A stretch of DNA of 64,000 nucleotides from assembly GCF_041916735.1 (NCBI RefSeq), contig NZ_JAYRYY010000010.1; one strand, given 5' to 3'. Shown here one piece after another: positions 1-10,076 of the stretch; within the stretch, counting starts at the first letter, position 1; every line of letters starts with the position of its first letter. The stretch comes from Zoogloea sp016790385 (lineage in GTDB: Bacteria > Pseudomonadota > Gammaproteobacteria > Burkholderiales > Rhodocyclaceae). The position numbers and the translations under genes are program-made. The notes beneath the pieces are model-generated. The model was given only the letters and a program-made list of their open reading frames with translations, had not been told where the DNA came from and did not search any database.

Positions 1-407
1 CTGATGCATTGCACGTCCGAGCGACACGGCCTTCGGCCCTCCTATTCGTTCGGCCCTTCGCCCCAAACCAGCAGCTACTGCGGCCTCTGCTGACTTCTCG
101 CTCCGGCTCAGCACCGTCGCCCTTTCAGGCATGAGGCGAGATCTCCCCAGGTAAGAACGCACTCCTTCGCTGCACAACCGCCGGATTTACGCCACCTCGC
201 TTTGATCACGAGAGCTTCGCGGTTCGTTGCCCGCTCGCCCTGCTCGGCAGCGCCTTCTATCCGATTCTTGTCCATCGGCTCGCAGCTTATGCTCCACGCT
301 TCCTTCCCACGCTCGGTCGCCCTCACGCAGTTGCGCTTCACTTCGTTCGCTGTGATCAACTTACGGCGGGACTTGCACCCGCAGGAGTGCGCCCATGCTG
401 GGCGCAC
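1..407. other. Non-coding region, possible mobile-element remnant
   Basis: No convincing gene is seen here. The open frames have no recognisable domain and no good ribosome binding site. The text has phrases such as GAGATCTCCCCAGGTAAGA (about 138) and GGCGGGACTTGCACCCGC (about 364) that I recall from repetitive, non-coding DNA next to mobile elements (possibly group II intron or IS flanks) in many proteobacteria. That link is from memory and not demonstrable from this window. The region ends at the terminator of the downstream cytochrome gene. Confidence 0.3.
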
Positions 408-435
408 AAAAAAAAAGCCAGCCCTAGGGCTGGCT
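408..435 (-). terminator. Rho-independent terminator of the cytochrome c gene
   Basis: A perfect 20-bp palindrome, AGCCAGCCCTAGGGCTGGCT, at 416-435 is followed, in the minus-strand direction, by a run of nine T residues (A-tract at 408-416 on the plus strand). It lies 17 bp past the stop codon of the cytochrome gene. Confidence 0.85.
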
Positions 436-452
436 GTGCGGCAAGGCGCAAA

Positions 453-767
453 TCACTTCTGCGACAGTACCCAGGCCACGAGGGTCTTGGCTTCCGCAGC
501 GCTGACCTGCGGGTTGGGGGGCATCGGAACCTGGCCCCACGTACCCACACCACCCTTGACGACTTTCTCGGCAAGCTTGGCTTCGGCGGTCTTGTCGCCC
601 TTGTACTTGGCGGCAACGTCCTTGTAGGCCGGGCCGACCAGCTTCTTGTCCACGGCGTGACAGGCCAGGCAGTTCTTGGCCTTGGCCAGATCAGCGCCAG
701 CGTCGGCAAAAGCGGCGGCGGAGCCCATCAGGCCAGCGATGGCGGCAACAGCAACGAGTTTCTTCAT
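453..767 (-). CDS. Class I c-type cytochrome (c551/c5-like)
   Basis: A small periplasmic monohaem electron carrier of 104 residues. Residues 1 to about 21 are a signal peptide (MKK start, hydrophobic core, AFA cleavage site). The haem-binding motif CLACH follows after about 12 residues of mature protein, and a Met in a PMPP context about 48 residues after the haem motif is the likely sixth ligand. Length and layout match soluble cytochrome c551-type donors. The start has a GAGAGG ribosome binding site. It is a single-gene unit with its own terminator. The electron partner cannot be told from sequence; candidates include terminal oxidases or nitrite reductase fed by the bc1 complex encoded further along. 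Confidence 0.88.
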   Translation of the reverse strand: MKKLVAVAAIAGLMGSAAAFADAGADLAKAKNCLACHAVDKKLVGPAYKDVAAKYKGDKTAEAKLAEKVVKGGVGTWGQVPMPPNPQVSAAEAKTLVAWVLSQK

Positions 768-1042
768 TGTGATCCTCTCGGGTTGTGTGGCGAAAAAATA
801 TCAGGGAAGTCTAAACTTCCCCTGCGGGTTTGCCAATTCTCATGGGTTCGGCCTCAAATCCCGCCCATGCGACGCGGGCCGCGGAGACTCAACGAGGGAG
901 CCCTACGCGGCGTTGACCTGTGTGCCCGACGATAGGTTGAGCATCGGAGGCCGCCCCATCGCACAAATCAGCCGGATGCCGGTCAATCCGTCCCTCCACA
1001 AATCGGCCCCTGCCCGCCGAGGTGTCGCTTTGCACCGGCTTT

Positions 1043-2788
1043 TTAGAAGGCGATAGCCACGGCAAACTGTAGCCGAACCCTGTGGTCGCTCTGCCCGTAG
1101 GCCAGATCGACGGCAATCGGCCCTGCCGGACTCCGCCAACGAGGGCCGAAGCCGTAGCCGAGGTTCATCTTGAAAAGTGCCCGTTCATCGTTCGCATTAC
1201 CTGCATCGACGAAGGCCGCCACGCCCCAGTTGCCTCCGTACCAATGCACATACTCGGCGCTGGTCACCGCCAGATAGCGCCCCCCAACGGTGGCACTTCC
1301 CTCAGTCACCCCGAGGCTCTGATAGGCATAGCCTCTGACAGTCTGGGCACCGCCCGTCCGAAACAGGAAATCCTGAGGCACGCCATCACGTGCGGCCGCC
1401 ACCGTTATTCCACCCTCAGCCCGGACAATCACCACATCCCGCTCCGCAACCGGAAAGAAGTGCTGATAACGTCCGTACAGACGTACAAAATTACGGTCTG
1501 ACAACAACGCGCGGGCTGCGCCCCCCATCTGGAAGTTGAACACCTGCCCACGCCGCGGATCCAGGATGTCGTCCACGGCCCGATAGGTCCAGGACCAGTT
1601 TGCGGTGAGCGCTGAGCGGCTCGATCGGACGCTGCCTTCGGGCGTCAGGATCTCCTGCTGATAATTGAGCGCAAACCGGTTTTCCATGCGCCCACTGGGG
1701 ATTGTCCTGACCACGCCAATCGACTGACGCTGGGTTTGAAGCCCCGAAATATTGGTGTGTTCAGCAAGCACGCCGGCACTGTCCAGATAACCCGACATTG
1801 ACGGTGGCAGAAAGACATCGGCATAACCGAGCTGTCTACGCTGCTCAAGCCGAACTCCGCTGACCAGCGTCCAGGGCCGCCCCATGAAATGGGCGTCCCG
1901 ATAGCTTGTTTCGACGCGATAACCGGTGTTGCTGCTGATACCGCCACCAAAGCCGATACGTCGGGGTTTGGCCTCGGTGACCGTCACGCGCACCGGCACG
2001 GCCTCTGGAGTGGACGTACTCCGATCAATGTCGACGACCACCGAGGCGAAATAACTGGTGTTCTGTAGCGCCGTCAGGAAGCGCAGAAGCCGCTCCTGGC
2101 TGTAGAGCTCGCCCACCTCGGGCGGGCGGTAGCGCTCGACAAGGCTGACCTCGTAGTCGGAGAGCCCGCTTACCTGCAAAGGACCGAAGCGAAACACTGG
2201 GCCGCTATCCACCTCGACCTTGAGCTCTGCGCTGGCCGTCTCGGGATTGATCACCGCCTGGCTATCCACAATATTCGCGGCAGCGTATTCACGAGTGGAG
2301 AGCGCATCAAGCAGGCGCTGTTTGGCGGCATCCCAGTCGGCCTGCCGGAAGGGTTGGCCAACGCGAAGCCCCCACGAAGACCGCAATGCGGCCAGACGGG
2401 CAGGCCGGTCGCCGTCCTCCCTGGCGAGATCCCCGGTGAAGCGCAGGTCGACGGACGAGATGTTAGTGCGAACACCCGGATTCACGACAACCGCGAATCG
2501 CCCTTCTTCAAGATCCTGCCGTTCGATGGTCGGTGAAAAGTAGCCCTCGGTGGCGAGCATTTCGCTTATTTCCTTGCGCGCGCGCCGCATCAAGGCCACC
2601 TGGGCATTGGCATCGAATCGTTGATCCGGTTCGAGGTCCAGGAAGTCGAGATGCTTCTCAAGCAAGGGGCGCAAAGCGTCGGGTACCTGAAGTACAACGG
2701 CAGCCCCCGCCGCACGGGCTGACACACCGCCGGTCAAGGCCAGACAGACGCACAGCAGGCGAAGAAGAGACGGAAGGCGCAGCACCAC
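1043..2788 (-). CDS. tamA: Outer membrane assembly factor TamA (Omp85 family)
   Basis: A predicted outer-membrane beta-barrel of 581 residues. Residues 1-27 form a signal peptide, POTRA-like repeats fill roughly 30-270, and a 16-strand-type barrel ends in a terminal Phe (AVAIAF), as expected for BAM-inserted barrels. The Omp85 signature VRGY appears in GGAQTVRGYAYQSLG near residue 490. TamA with the inner-membrane-anchored TamB moves proteins and/or phospholipids to the outer membrane. It lies downstream of putA on the same strand. No tamB follows; the next gene on this strand is the cytochrome. An unassigned Omp85 paralogue is the alternative. Confidence 0.82.
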   Translation of the reverse strand: MVLRLPSLLRLLCVCLALTGGVSARAAGAAVVLQVPDALRPLLEKHLDFLDLEPDQRFDANAQVALMRRARKEISEMLATEGYFSPTIERQDLEEGRFAVVVNPGVRTNISSVDLRFTGDLAREDGDRPARLAALRSSWGLRVGQPFRQADWDAAKQRLLDALSTREYAAANIVDSQAVINPETASAELKVEVDSGPVFRFGPLQVSGLSDYEVSLVERYRPPEVGELYSQERLLRFLTALQNTSYFASVVVDIDRSTSTPEAVPVRVTVTEAKPRRIGFGGGISSNTGYRVETSYRDAHFMGRPWTLVSGVRLEQRRQLGYADVFLPPSMSGYLDSAGVLAEHTNISGLQTQRQSIGVVRTIPSGRMENRFALNYQQEILTPEGSVRSSRSALTANWSWTYRAVDDILDPRRGQVFNFQMGGAARALLSDRNFVRLYGRYQHFFPVAERDVVIVRAEGGITVAAARDGVPQDFLFRTGGAQTVRGYAYQSLGVTEGSATVGGRYLAVTSAEYVHWYGGNWGVAAFVDAGNANDERALFKMNLGYGFGPRWRSPAGPIAVDLAYGQSDHRVRLQFAVAIAF

Positions 2789-2903
2789 TTGATTCTAACA
2801 GCCGGGCCGTCGCTATCGCGTCCAGCTACCATGCAGACTCGGCCTTATCGGGCCCTCGCCCATCAGCAACCGATGAAGGGCATCACTCAGACCAGGACAC
2901 CGG

Positions 2904-5900
2904 TCAGTCCTCATCCAATTGCAGCAAGCTGGTATTTCCGCCCGTTGCAGTCACATTGACGCTGACACAACGCTCAACGATCAGACTCTCAAGTGGATAT
3001 ACCGGATCGGGCTCCAGGCAGGGCAGTATGGGCCCTTGTCGATGAGCAAGCACGCCCCGCCAGGATGAGGCAACCGCACCGTCCAGCAGGACAACAGCGC
3101 AAGGCTGGGCCAAGGCATGAGGATTCACGTCCACCTCGGCCTGAAGGGCTTGCGGCAAAGCGCGCACCCAAGCCTCGACCCCGTCCCCGGCCAGAAGCAA
3201 CAGGCGATTGCCGGTCGCCACCACGGCAGCGAGCTGGAGCAACCAGCCCGGCGGCGAATTCGCCACCCCCAGGACCACCCCTCGGGCATGGAAGCTCAGC
3301 GTATTACTCTCGCCGGTCGGACCAGTGAGTGGCACGACCAGACCCGCCAGGGAGGTAGCGCGATAGACTTCGATGGCTTCAAGCAGACGCGCTCGGGAGG
3401 CGGCATCCAGTCCTGCTCCGCCATCGCCAATCCACGAGGCAAGGAGGGTAAGAAGGGGGCGCGGCGGACGGGGCAGATCTGCAAGGGGAGCCGGTGCGCC
3501 GCGCACGAGCCGCTTGAGGAGAAGCGGCCCGCCAGCCTTGGGCCCGGTTCCCGAAAGCCCCTCTCCCCCAAAAGGCTGCACGCCCACCACTGCGCCTACC
3601 ATGCTCCGATTGACGTAGATATTGCCCACCTTCATGCGCCCGATGACGTGATGGACGAAATCATCGATCCGCGACTGAATACCCAACGTCAAACCGTAAC
3701 CCTGGGCGGAGATGGCATCCAGAATCGTGTCCAGAGCTGTGCTTGCATAACGAACGACATGCAGCACCGGCCCGAAAACCTCCTGGCACAAATCCTCCGG
3801 CGACGGAATCTCGATAAGGGTGGGCGCGACAAAGCTCCCCTGGCTGCACTCATCGGGGAGACTGCGAGTCAATACCCGCCGGTGATCAGCACGCATTGCG
3901 TCTACATAGGCATCGATCCGGAGACGCGCGGAAAGGTCAATCACCGGCCCCACATCGGTGGAAAAATCTTCGGGCAGTCCGACCCGCAGCTCTGCCATGG
4001 CACCATCAAGCAAGCTCAGCACCCGATCAGCAATTTCGTCCTGGATGCACAGCAAGCGCAGGGCCGAACAGCGCTGGCCGGCGGAATCGAACGCGGACGC
4101 CAGTACGTCACCAACCACTTGTTCAGGCAAGGCCGTGGAGTCGACGATCATGGCGTTGATGCCCCCCGTCTCGGCCACCAGGCGCACGGAGCCCCGCCCT
4201 GCCAGCTGTCGGTGGATCGCTCCCGCCACTGTGGTCGAGCCAGTGAATAGCACGCCCTGGACGCGCTCGTCCGCCACCAGGGTGGCCCCGACATCGCCCT
4301 CCCCGGGCAGACACTGGAGCACAGGGGGCGGCACACCGGCGTCGTGGAACAGGGCCACAGCCCGGTCCGCAATCAACGGCGTTTGCTCAGCTGGCTTGGC
4401 GATGACCGGATTGCCTGCCGCCAGTGCCGCCGCAACCTGCCCGACAAAGATGGCAAGCGGGAAGTTCCAAGGACTGATGGCCACAATCGGACCGAGCGGC
4501 GTACTGCCGACGACATCGCCTGCGCGCAGGCGGCTGGCATAGTAGCGGCAGTAATCCGCCGCCTCACGAACTTCGCCAAGCGCTGCGGGAAAGGTCTTTC
4601 CCGCCTCCCGAACCAACAGGGCCGCCAGGGCGTGCGTGTGGGCCTCAATGCCCTGGGCCGCTCGTTCCAGGCACAGGGCGCGACGATCCGTTTCTCCAGC
4701 CCCCCATTCAGCCCCCGCCTTGACGGCCGCCTGGAGCGCCGCCTCGATCTCGCTGGGCGTCGCGAAGCGAACCCGGCCCACTCGATCCGATTGACATGCA
4801 GGATTGCGGATCGTCACGCAAGCGGACATCCCCACCGGTTCAATGCCGGCCACCCGCGGCTCAACCTCCGGATCGGCTTCTCGACTGCGCGCCAGCGCGG
4901 CTTGGAAGGCCCGCCGGACAGGGGCTGCCGCCAGATCGAAACCCCGGCTGTTGCGACGTTCGGGAAACAGGTCCTGTGGCAAAGGAATAGCCGGATGGGG
5001 GCTGCCTGAACTGGCTTTCACCCGCACCAGCGGATCGGCCACAAGATCGGGGATAGGCACCCCGTCATCGACAATCCGGTTAACAAAACTCGTGCTGGCG
5101 CCATTCTCCAGCAAGCGGCGCACCAAATAGGCCAGCAGGGTGCGATGGCTCCCGACCGGGGCATACACCCTCACCGGCCGTCGCAACCCCGGATCGTCAG
5201 CAGCAACCAATTGCCGGTACAAGCCCTCCCCCATGCCGTGCAGGCACTGAAATTCGTAGTCTCCGGGACGGAACGGCCCGCCCATCTCCATGATGGCCGC
5301 GACCGTATGGGCGTTGTGCGTCGCGAACAGGGGAAAGACGGCCTCCGGCGCGGCAAGCAGACGTCGGGCGCAGGCCAGATAGGCGACGTCGGTGTGGGCC
5401 TTCCGGGTATAAACGGGGTAATCAATGAGTCCATCCTGCTGGGCGCGCTTGATTTCCGCATCCCAATAGGCCCCCTTGACCAAGCGGACCATGAGGCGCC
5501 GACGATTCCGGCGCGCCAAGGTGACAAGCCAATCGATCAACGCCGGGGCCCGTTTCTGGTAAGCCTGGACTACAAACCCCAGACCGGCCCATTCCGCCAG
5601 CGCCGGATCCTCCGAAAGTGCAACGAGCACATCAAGGGACAGGTCAAGCCGATCCGACTCTTCCGCATCAATGGTCAAACCAATGTCATGGCGTTTGGCC
5701 AGAAGGCACAAGCGGCGCACCCTCGGGACCAGCTCATGCAGCACCCTGCTCCGCTGGGACCAGTTGTAGCGGGGATGCAGCGCAGACAGCTTGATGGAAA
5801 TACCGTTGCCCTTATGAACACCCCGCCAGCGATCCTGCGCTCCAATTACTTCGATCGCGTGGGCATAGGCGGCCGCATAGCTCGCCGCCTCCTCGGCCGT

Positions 5901-6557
5901 CACCGCAGCCTCCCCGAGCATGTCAAAAGAATATCGATAGGCGCCAGCCGAGCCCGTCGCCGCTCGCTCGAGCGCCCCTTCGATGGTTTCACCGAGCACA
6001 AACTGGCGACCGACAAGGCGCATTGCAAGATCCATGGCCTCACGCACCAGGATTTCCCCACCGCGGGTGGCAATCCGTGTGAGCGCACTGGAAACACGAG
6101 CCGCATCGTCGGGTGCCAGTAAGCGCCCGGTCAATGCCAGACTCCAGGCAGTGGCATTGACGAAAAAAGAAGGGCTGTGGCCTACGTGAGCCGACCAATC
6201 TCGGGCACGCAACTTGTCCCGAATCAGACGAAGCCTCGAGTCGTCGTCCGGAACCCGTAGGAGAGCCTCGGCCAGGCACATCAGCGCCACGCCCTCGCTG
6301 CTGTCGAGGGAGAACTCGCGCATCAGCGCGTCGACACCACCGACCCGATGCCTCGCCTTACGCATGCCAGAGGCCAGCCGCGCCGCCAGCTCAGCAACAC
6401 GCCCGGCCTCGCCAAGCAAGGTTTGCGCCTCATCCAGAAGCGCACCGACGCACTCGGCCTCGGGCCGCCGCGTCATTCCTTCCATGGTCTGTAGCAAGGC
6501 TGCCAGCTCTGCCTCAGACATGGACGGATCGGAATTGAAATTGGAAGCTAAGGACAT
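2904..6557 (-). CDS. putA: Bifunctional proline dehydrogenase / P5C dehydrogenase PutA
   Basis: Oxidises proline to glutamate in two steps, with FAD in the N-terminal half and NAD in the C-terminal half. The protein has 1217 residues. An alpha-helical N-terminal region leads into the PRODH barrel (motif VKGAYWDAEIKRAQ), then an aldehyde dehydrogenase domain with LVAETGG and the nucleophile Cys830 in SAGQRCSA, and a shorter C-terminal domain. It lacks the N-terminal ribbon-helix-helix DNA-binding domain of E. coli PutA (1320 residues), so it should be an enzyme without the repressor role. The 237-bp upstream gap carries a near-palindrome GGCACGTGCC at 6578-6587, about 20 bp before the start codon. 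Confidence 0.95.
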   Translation of the reverse strand: MSLASNFNSDPSMSEAELAALLQTMEGMTRRPEAECVGALLDEAQTLLGEAGRVAELAARLASGMRKARHRVGGVDALMREFSLDSSEGVALMCLAEALLRVPDDDSRLRLIRDKLRARDWSAHVGHSPSFFVNATAWSLALTGRLLAPDDAARVSSALTRIATRGGEILVREAMDLAMRLVGRQFVLGETIEGALERAATGSAGAYRYSFDMLGEAAVTAEEAASYAAAYAHAIEVIGAQDRWRGVHKGNGISIKLSALHPRYNWSQRSRVLHELVPRVRRLCLLAKRHDIGLTIDAEESDRLDLSLDVLVALSEDPALAEWAGLGFVVQAYQKRAPALIDWLVTLARRNRRRLMVRLVKGAYWDAEIKRAQQDGLIDYPVYTRKAHTDVAYLACARRLLAAPEAVFPLFATHNAHTVAAIMEMGGPFRPGDYEFQCLHGMGEGLYRQLVAADDPGLRRPVRVYAPVGSHRTLLAYLVRRLLENGASTSFVNRIVDDGVPIPDLVADPLVRVKASSGSPHPAIPLPQDLFPERRNSRGFDLAAAPVRRAFQAALARSREADPEVEPRVAGIEPVGMSACVTIRNPACQSDRVGRVRFATPSEIEAALQAAVKAGAEWGAGETDRRALCLERAAQGIEAHTHALAALLVREAGKTFPAALGEVREAADYCRYYASRLRAGDVVGSTPLGPIVAISPWNFPLAIFVGQVAAALAAGNPVIAKPAEQTPLIADRAVALFHDAGVPPPVLQCLPGEGDVGATLVADERVQGVLFTGSTTVAGAIHRQLAGRGSVRLVAETGGINAMIVDSTALPEQVVGDVLASAFDSAGQRCSALRLLCIQDEIADRVLSLLDGAMAELRVGLPEDFSTDVGPVIDLSARLRIDAYVDAMRADHRRVLTRSLPDECSQGSFVAPTLIEIPSPEDLCQEVFGPVLHVVRYASTALDTILDAISAQGYGLTLGIQSRIDDFVHHVIGRMKVGNIYVNRSMVGAVVGVQPFGGEGLSGTGPKAGGPLLLKRLVRGAPAPLADLPRPPRPLLTLLASWIGDGGAGLDAASRARLLEAIEVYRATSLAGLVVPLTGPTGESNTLSFHARGVVLGVANSPPGWLLQLAAVVATGNRLLLLAGDGVEAWVRALPQALQAEVDVNPHALAQPCAVVLLDGAVASSWRGVLAHRQGPILPCLEPDPVYPLESLIVERCVSVNVTATGGNTSLLQLDED

Positions 6558-6794
6558 GACATCACCTGACGGAGATCGGCACGTGCCAATGTCAGCTTCG
6601 ACCAGCCCGGCGCAAAACGATTCACACCCGCCCCGGAAAGAGCGGGGGAAATCGTGGCAAAAAGTGCATCAGCCCGTGCGACGCAATGACCGTCAGAGCG
6701 TCAGCCTCGTTCCTGGACATGCAGCCCACACCGGGCTTGGCAACCCGGACACAAGCAGGACCCGATCGCAACCGGAGGATGGCTTCACGGGCGC

Positions 6795-7796
6795 TCAGGC
6801 CCCTTGGTGGTAGGCGACAACCCGCTCAACCTCGTTCTTCGACCCCAGAATGACCGGCACCCGCTGATGCAGCTTGGTGGGCTGGATGTCGAGAATGCGC
6901 TCACGCCCCGTGGAGGCCGCTCCTCCGGCCGCCTCGACGATCAGCGCCATGGGATTGGCCTCATACATCAGTCTCAGCTTGCCGCCCTTGTCTTTCATCT
7001 TGCTGTCCATGGGGTACATGAAAATGCCGCCCCGGGTGAGGATCCGATGCACGTCCGCCACCATCGATGCCACCCAGCGGGTATTGAAATCCCGCCCCCG
7101 CGGCCCCTCCTTCCCCGCCTTGAGCTCACTCACATAGCGCTGGACGGGCGCCTCCCAGAAGCGCTCGTTCGACCCATTGACCGCATACTCCTTGGTGTCT
7201 TCAGGAATGGTCATGTTCGGGTGGGTGTAGATGAAACTACCCATTTCCCTATCAAGCGTGAAGCCATGTACGCCGTCGCCAACCGTCAGCACAAGTTGGG
7301 TGGAAGGGCCATATACGGAGTAGCCTGCCGCCACCTGGGCACTGCCCGGCTGCATGAAGTCGGCCTCCGTTGCGGCATTGGTACCCTCCGGGCAGCGAAG
7401 CACGGAGAAGATGGTGCCCACCGAAATGTTCACATCGATATTGGAGGAGCCGTCCAGGGGGTCGAACAGCAACAGATAGGCACCCTTGGGATATTCCCCT
7501 GGAATCGGGCGGATCTCCTCAACCTCTTCCGAGGCCATCGCTGCCAAGTGCCCGCCCCATTCGTTGGCCTGGATCAAAATATCATTGGCGATGACGTCGA
7601 GTTTCTTCTGCGCTTCCCCCTGCACGTTGTCGCTTCCAGCTTCACCCAACACACCGGCCAATGCCCCCTTTGAGACATTGACGGCAATCGCCTTCACGGC
7701 CCGGGCAACAACCTCCATCAGCAACCTCAGATCGGCGCTCATCAGCCCCTTACGCTGCTGTTCGATCAGAAATTGGGTAAGCGTGACACGACGCAT
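6795..7796 (-). CDS. fbp: Fructose-1,6-bisphosphatase class I
   Basis: Hydrolyses fructose 1,6-bisphosphate to fructose 6-phosphate, the committed step of gluconeogenesis, also used in the Calvin cycle. The 333-residue length is normal for class I enzymes. The metal-binding signature LFDPLDGSSNIDVNISVGT is intact, as is the C-terminal substrate region MYEANPMALIVEAAGGAAS. The gene is divergent from dadA, with 135 bp between the two start codons, and is separated from putA by 237 bp. Nothing is unusual in it. Confidence 0.95.
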   Translation of the reverse strand: MRRVTLTQFLIEQQRKGLMSADLRLLMEVVARAVKAIAVNVSKGALAGVLGEAGSDNVQGEAQKKLDVIANDILIQANEWGGHLAAMASEEVEEIRPIPGEYPKGAYLLLFDPLDGSSNIDVNISVGTIFSVLRCPEGTNAATEADFMQPGSAQVAAGYSVYGPSTQLVLTVGDGVHGFTLDREMGSFIYTHPNMTIPEDTKEYAVNGSNERFWEAPVQRYVSELKAGKEGPRGRDFNTRWVASMVADVHRILTRGGIFMYPMDSKMKDKGGKLRLMYEANPMALIVEAAGGAASTGRERILDIQPTKLHQRVPVILGSKNEVERVVAYHQGA

Positions 7797-7931
7797 GGCT
7801 CGACTCTCCGGAATAACCTGTGAAAGTGCCGATTATCGCCCGGATCGCGGCCTTTCGTCGTTTATGATTGAGGGCTGCATTCGGCAAGGTCGAATATCTC
7901 ATCTCCTCCGTCACATTCATCACAAGGCATC

Positions 7932-9185
7932 ATGGAAGTTCTGGTCATCGGCGCCGGCCTGGCAGGCATCACGAGCGCCTGGTATCTGGCCCAGGCGGGT
8001 TGCAATGTCACAGTCGTGGAGCGGCAGCCCGGCCCCGGACTCGAAACGAGCTTCGCCAACGGCGGTCAGATTTCCATCAGCCACCCCGAACCCTGGGCCA
8101 ATCCATCGGCGCCGGGGACCATACTGCGTTGGCTCGGCCGCAAGGATGCCCCGCTTCTGTTCCGCCTGCGGGCGGACGCAAAGCAGTGGCGCTGGGCAGC
8201 CGCCTTCCTGCGCGAATGCCTGCCTGGACGGACTCAGCGCAACACTGCTGCAATCGCCAACCTTGCCACGTACAGCCGGCGGGCGCTTCAGGAACTCAAG
8301 GCCTCAACCGGCATCCAGTTTGAAGCCGGCAACGCCGGCATCCTGCACCTCTTCCTCGACCCATCGGAATTCAGGCACGTTCCGACCCGCCAGAAGGATC
8401 TGGCTGCCCTGGGCATTCGCACCAGAATACTCACACCGGACGAAGCCACCGCGCTTGAACCGGCTCTCGCCCCGTTGCAGCCACGCCTTGCGGGGGTCCT
8501 GCACGGCATGGATGACGAAAGCGGAAACGCTCACATGTTCTGCTGCGAACTGGCAAACATGGCCCAAAACGCAGGGGTTCGCTTCATCTACGATGCTCGG
8601 ATACATGACTTTGACATCGTCCGTGGCCGGATCAGCGGAATCCGCCTGCTCGACTCCGACTTTCGCGCCGGCGTACTCAAAGCGGACGCTGTCGTGGTTG
8701 CGGCCGGCAGCTATAGCCCGGCGCTGGTGGCACGTTTTGGCGAGCGGTTGCCCATCTACCCCGTGAAGGGATACTCCATCACCGCCCCCATCATCGATCC
8801 GCAACGGGCGCCCACGCACAGCCTGACGGACGAATCCCGACGCATCGTGTGCTCGAGGCTTGGCAACTTCCTGCGGGTGGCCGGCACGGCCGAACTCAAC
8901 GGTTTTGACCTCAGTCCCAATCCCGAACGTAGCGCGAGCATCGTTAAATGGCTCGACGAGCATCTTCCCGGCGCCGCAGACATCGAACAGGCCAAGCATT
9001 GGAGCGGCCTTCGGCCAGCCACTCCCAGCAACGTGCCACTCATCGGCCGGACGCGGGTCGACAACCTCTATCTCAATACCGGCCACGGCACCTTGGGCTG
9101 GACGCTAGCCTGCGGTTCGGGGCGTGCGCTTGCCGACATCGTCACCGGGCACAAACCGGAACCGGATTTCCCTTTCCGGACCTGA
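7932..9185 (+). CDS. dadA: D-amino acid dehydrogenase, FAD-dependent
   Basis: Oxidative deamination of D-amino acids, typically D-alanine to pyruvate, feeding electrons to the respiratory chain at the membrane. The 417-residue protein opens with a dinucleotide-binding Rossmann motif, GAGLAGITSAWYLAQAG, followed by the acidic ribose-binding end VVERQ. The C-terminal DAO signature GLRPATPSNVPLIGRT and LNTGHGTLGWTLACGSG match DadA. It is a little shorter than E. coli DadA (432). No alanine racemase (dadX) neighbours it. It converges on the PilZ gene, with only 12 bp between stop codons. Confidence 0.88.
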   Translation: MEVLVIGAGLAGITSAWYLAQAGCNVTVVERQPGPGLETSFANGGQISISHPEPWANPSAPGTILRWLGRKDAPLLFRLRADAKQWRWAAAFLRECLPGRTQRNTAAIANLATYSRRALQELKASTGIQFEAGNAGILHLFLDPSEFRHVPTRQKDLAALGIRTRILTPDEATALEPALAPLQPRLAGVLHGMDDESGNAHMFCCELANMAQNAGVRFIYDARIHDFDIVRGRISGIRLLDSDFRAGVLKADAVVVAAGSYSPALVARFGERLPIYPVKGYSITAPIIDPQRAPTHSLTDESRRIVCSRLGNFLRVAGTAELNGFDLSPNPERSASIVKWLDEHLPGAADIEQAKHWSGLRPATPSNVPLIGRTRVDNLYLNTGHGTLGWTLACGSGRALADIVTGHKPEPDFPFRT

Positions 9186-9197
9186 CCGGCAGCACGC

Positions 9198-10076
9198 TCA
9201 ACCCTCTGCCGACTCCTCAAACAGGATGCGATAGACGAAGGCGGACAAGACCACCTGCTCAGCGTGGGGCAAATTCTCGAACTGCACGCCGTGCTGAACC
9301 TGGGGCGCAGCCCCCTCGGCCGTCGCAGCCGCATGCACGGAACGCAACACGGCGGGGATCGTCAGCAGCTGCTCCACCTCGCTGACGACCACTCGAAACT
9401 TGATGGTCAGGCGGTCGTCCTTGACACCCATCGGCGATTTCCCCGACAGCATGGCACCGCCCGTACTCAGATCCACAATTGACGCGGCATGGGAACGCCC
9501 ATCACCCCCTACGACCGCCGCGATGAGATTGACCCGGGCACGCGCCCCACGCCGGATCACCAGGCCCCGGACGCTATTGGGATATGTCAGATGCAGATGG
9601 GGAAAGGGGACATTTGCCACCTTGAAGACCGTTGAGCCGAAGGCAAAGACGCTCTTTCCGGAAAACATACGAACAACAAAACTCTGCCCTTCCCGCATGA
9701 GCAGAACCTTGCCGTCCTGGGTCGGGGTGGTGACGATGACGCTACGACCCTTCAAGTAGCCTATCAGCTTGACATAGTAGCGAGCCTGACCGTTGTCACT
9801 CTGCGCCTGCAACTGCAAGGTATCGCCGATATCAAGTTTGATCTCGTCAAAACCGAACATGTCGTTGCTTGGACGTTCGCCAGCATCCGCATTAAGAGGC
9901 GTTTCATTGACCTGCAGTTTCCGAAACAGTCCTCGCTCCATGAGCGCCTGTTTTTGGGATTCCGTTTCGACAACGACCCCGCGAGCCAGCAACAACTGAC
10001 GACGGTCATCGTAAAGAGGCCACGGAACAGGCCTGCCAACTTCGACCTCTCCGCTATTGACTCGGACAAATGACAT
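9198..10076 (-). CDS. PilZ-domain protein, flagellar-brake (YcgR-like) type
   Basis: A predicted cyclic-di-GMP receptor of 292 residues. An N-terminal YcgR-like beta domain (about 70-165) precedes a C-terminal PilZ domain with both ligand motifs: RRGARARV (RxxxR type) near residue 180 and DLSTGG (D/NxSxxG type) near residue 205. Such proteins slow or reset flagellar motors, or control surface behaviour, when c-di-GMP rises. No flagellar gene lies nearby, so the output is not settled by context. The start at 10076 gives the conserved-looking opening MSFVRVNSGEVEVGRPV. Confidence 0.8.
   Translation of the reverse strand: MSFVRVNSGEVEVGRPVPWPLYDDRRQLLLARGVVVETESQKQALMERGLFRKLQVNETPLNADAGERPSNDMFGFDEIKLDIGDTLQLQAQSDNGQARYYVKLIGYLKGRSVIVTTPTQDGKVLLMREGQSFVVRMFSGKSVFAFGSTVFKVANVPFPHLHLTYPNSVRGLVIRRGARARVNLIAAVVGGDGRSHAASIVDLSTGGAMLSGKSPMGVKDDRLTIKFRVVVSEVEQLLTIPAVLRSVHAAATAEGAAPQVQHGVQFENLPHAEQVVLSAFVYRILFEESAEG

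Noticed and set aside
361..407. Possible tRNA-like end near 361-407
   Set aside because: No cloverleaf or TPsiC-type arm could be built around the sequence.
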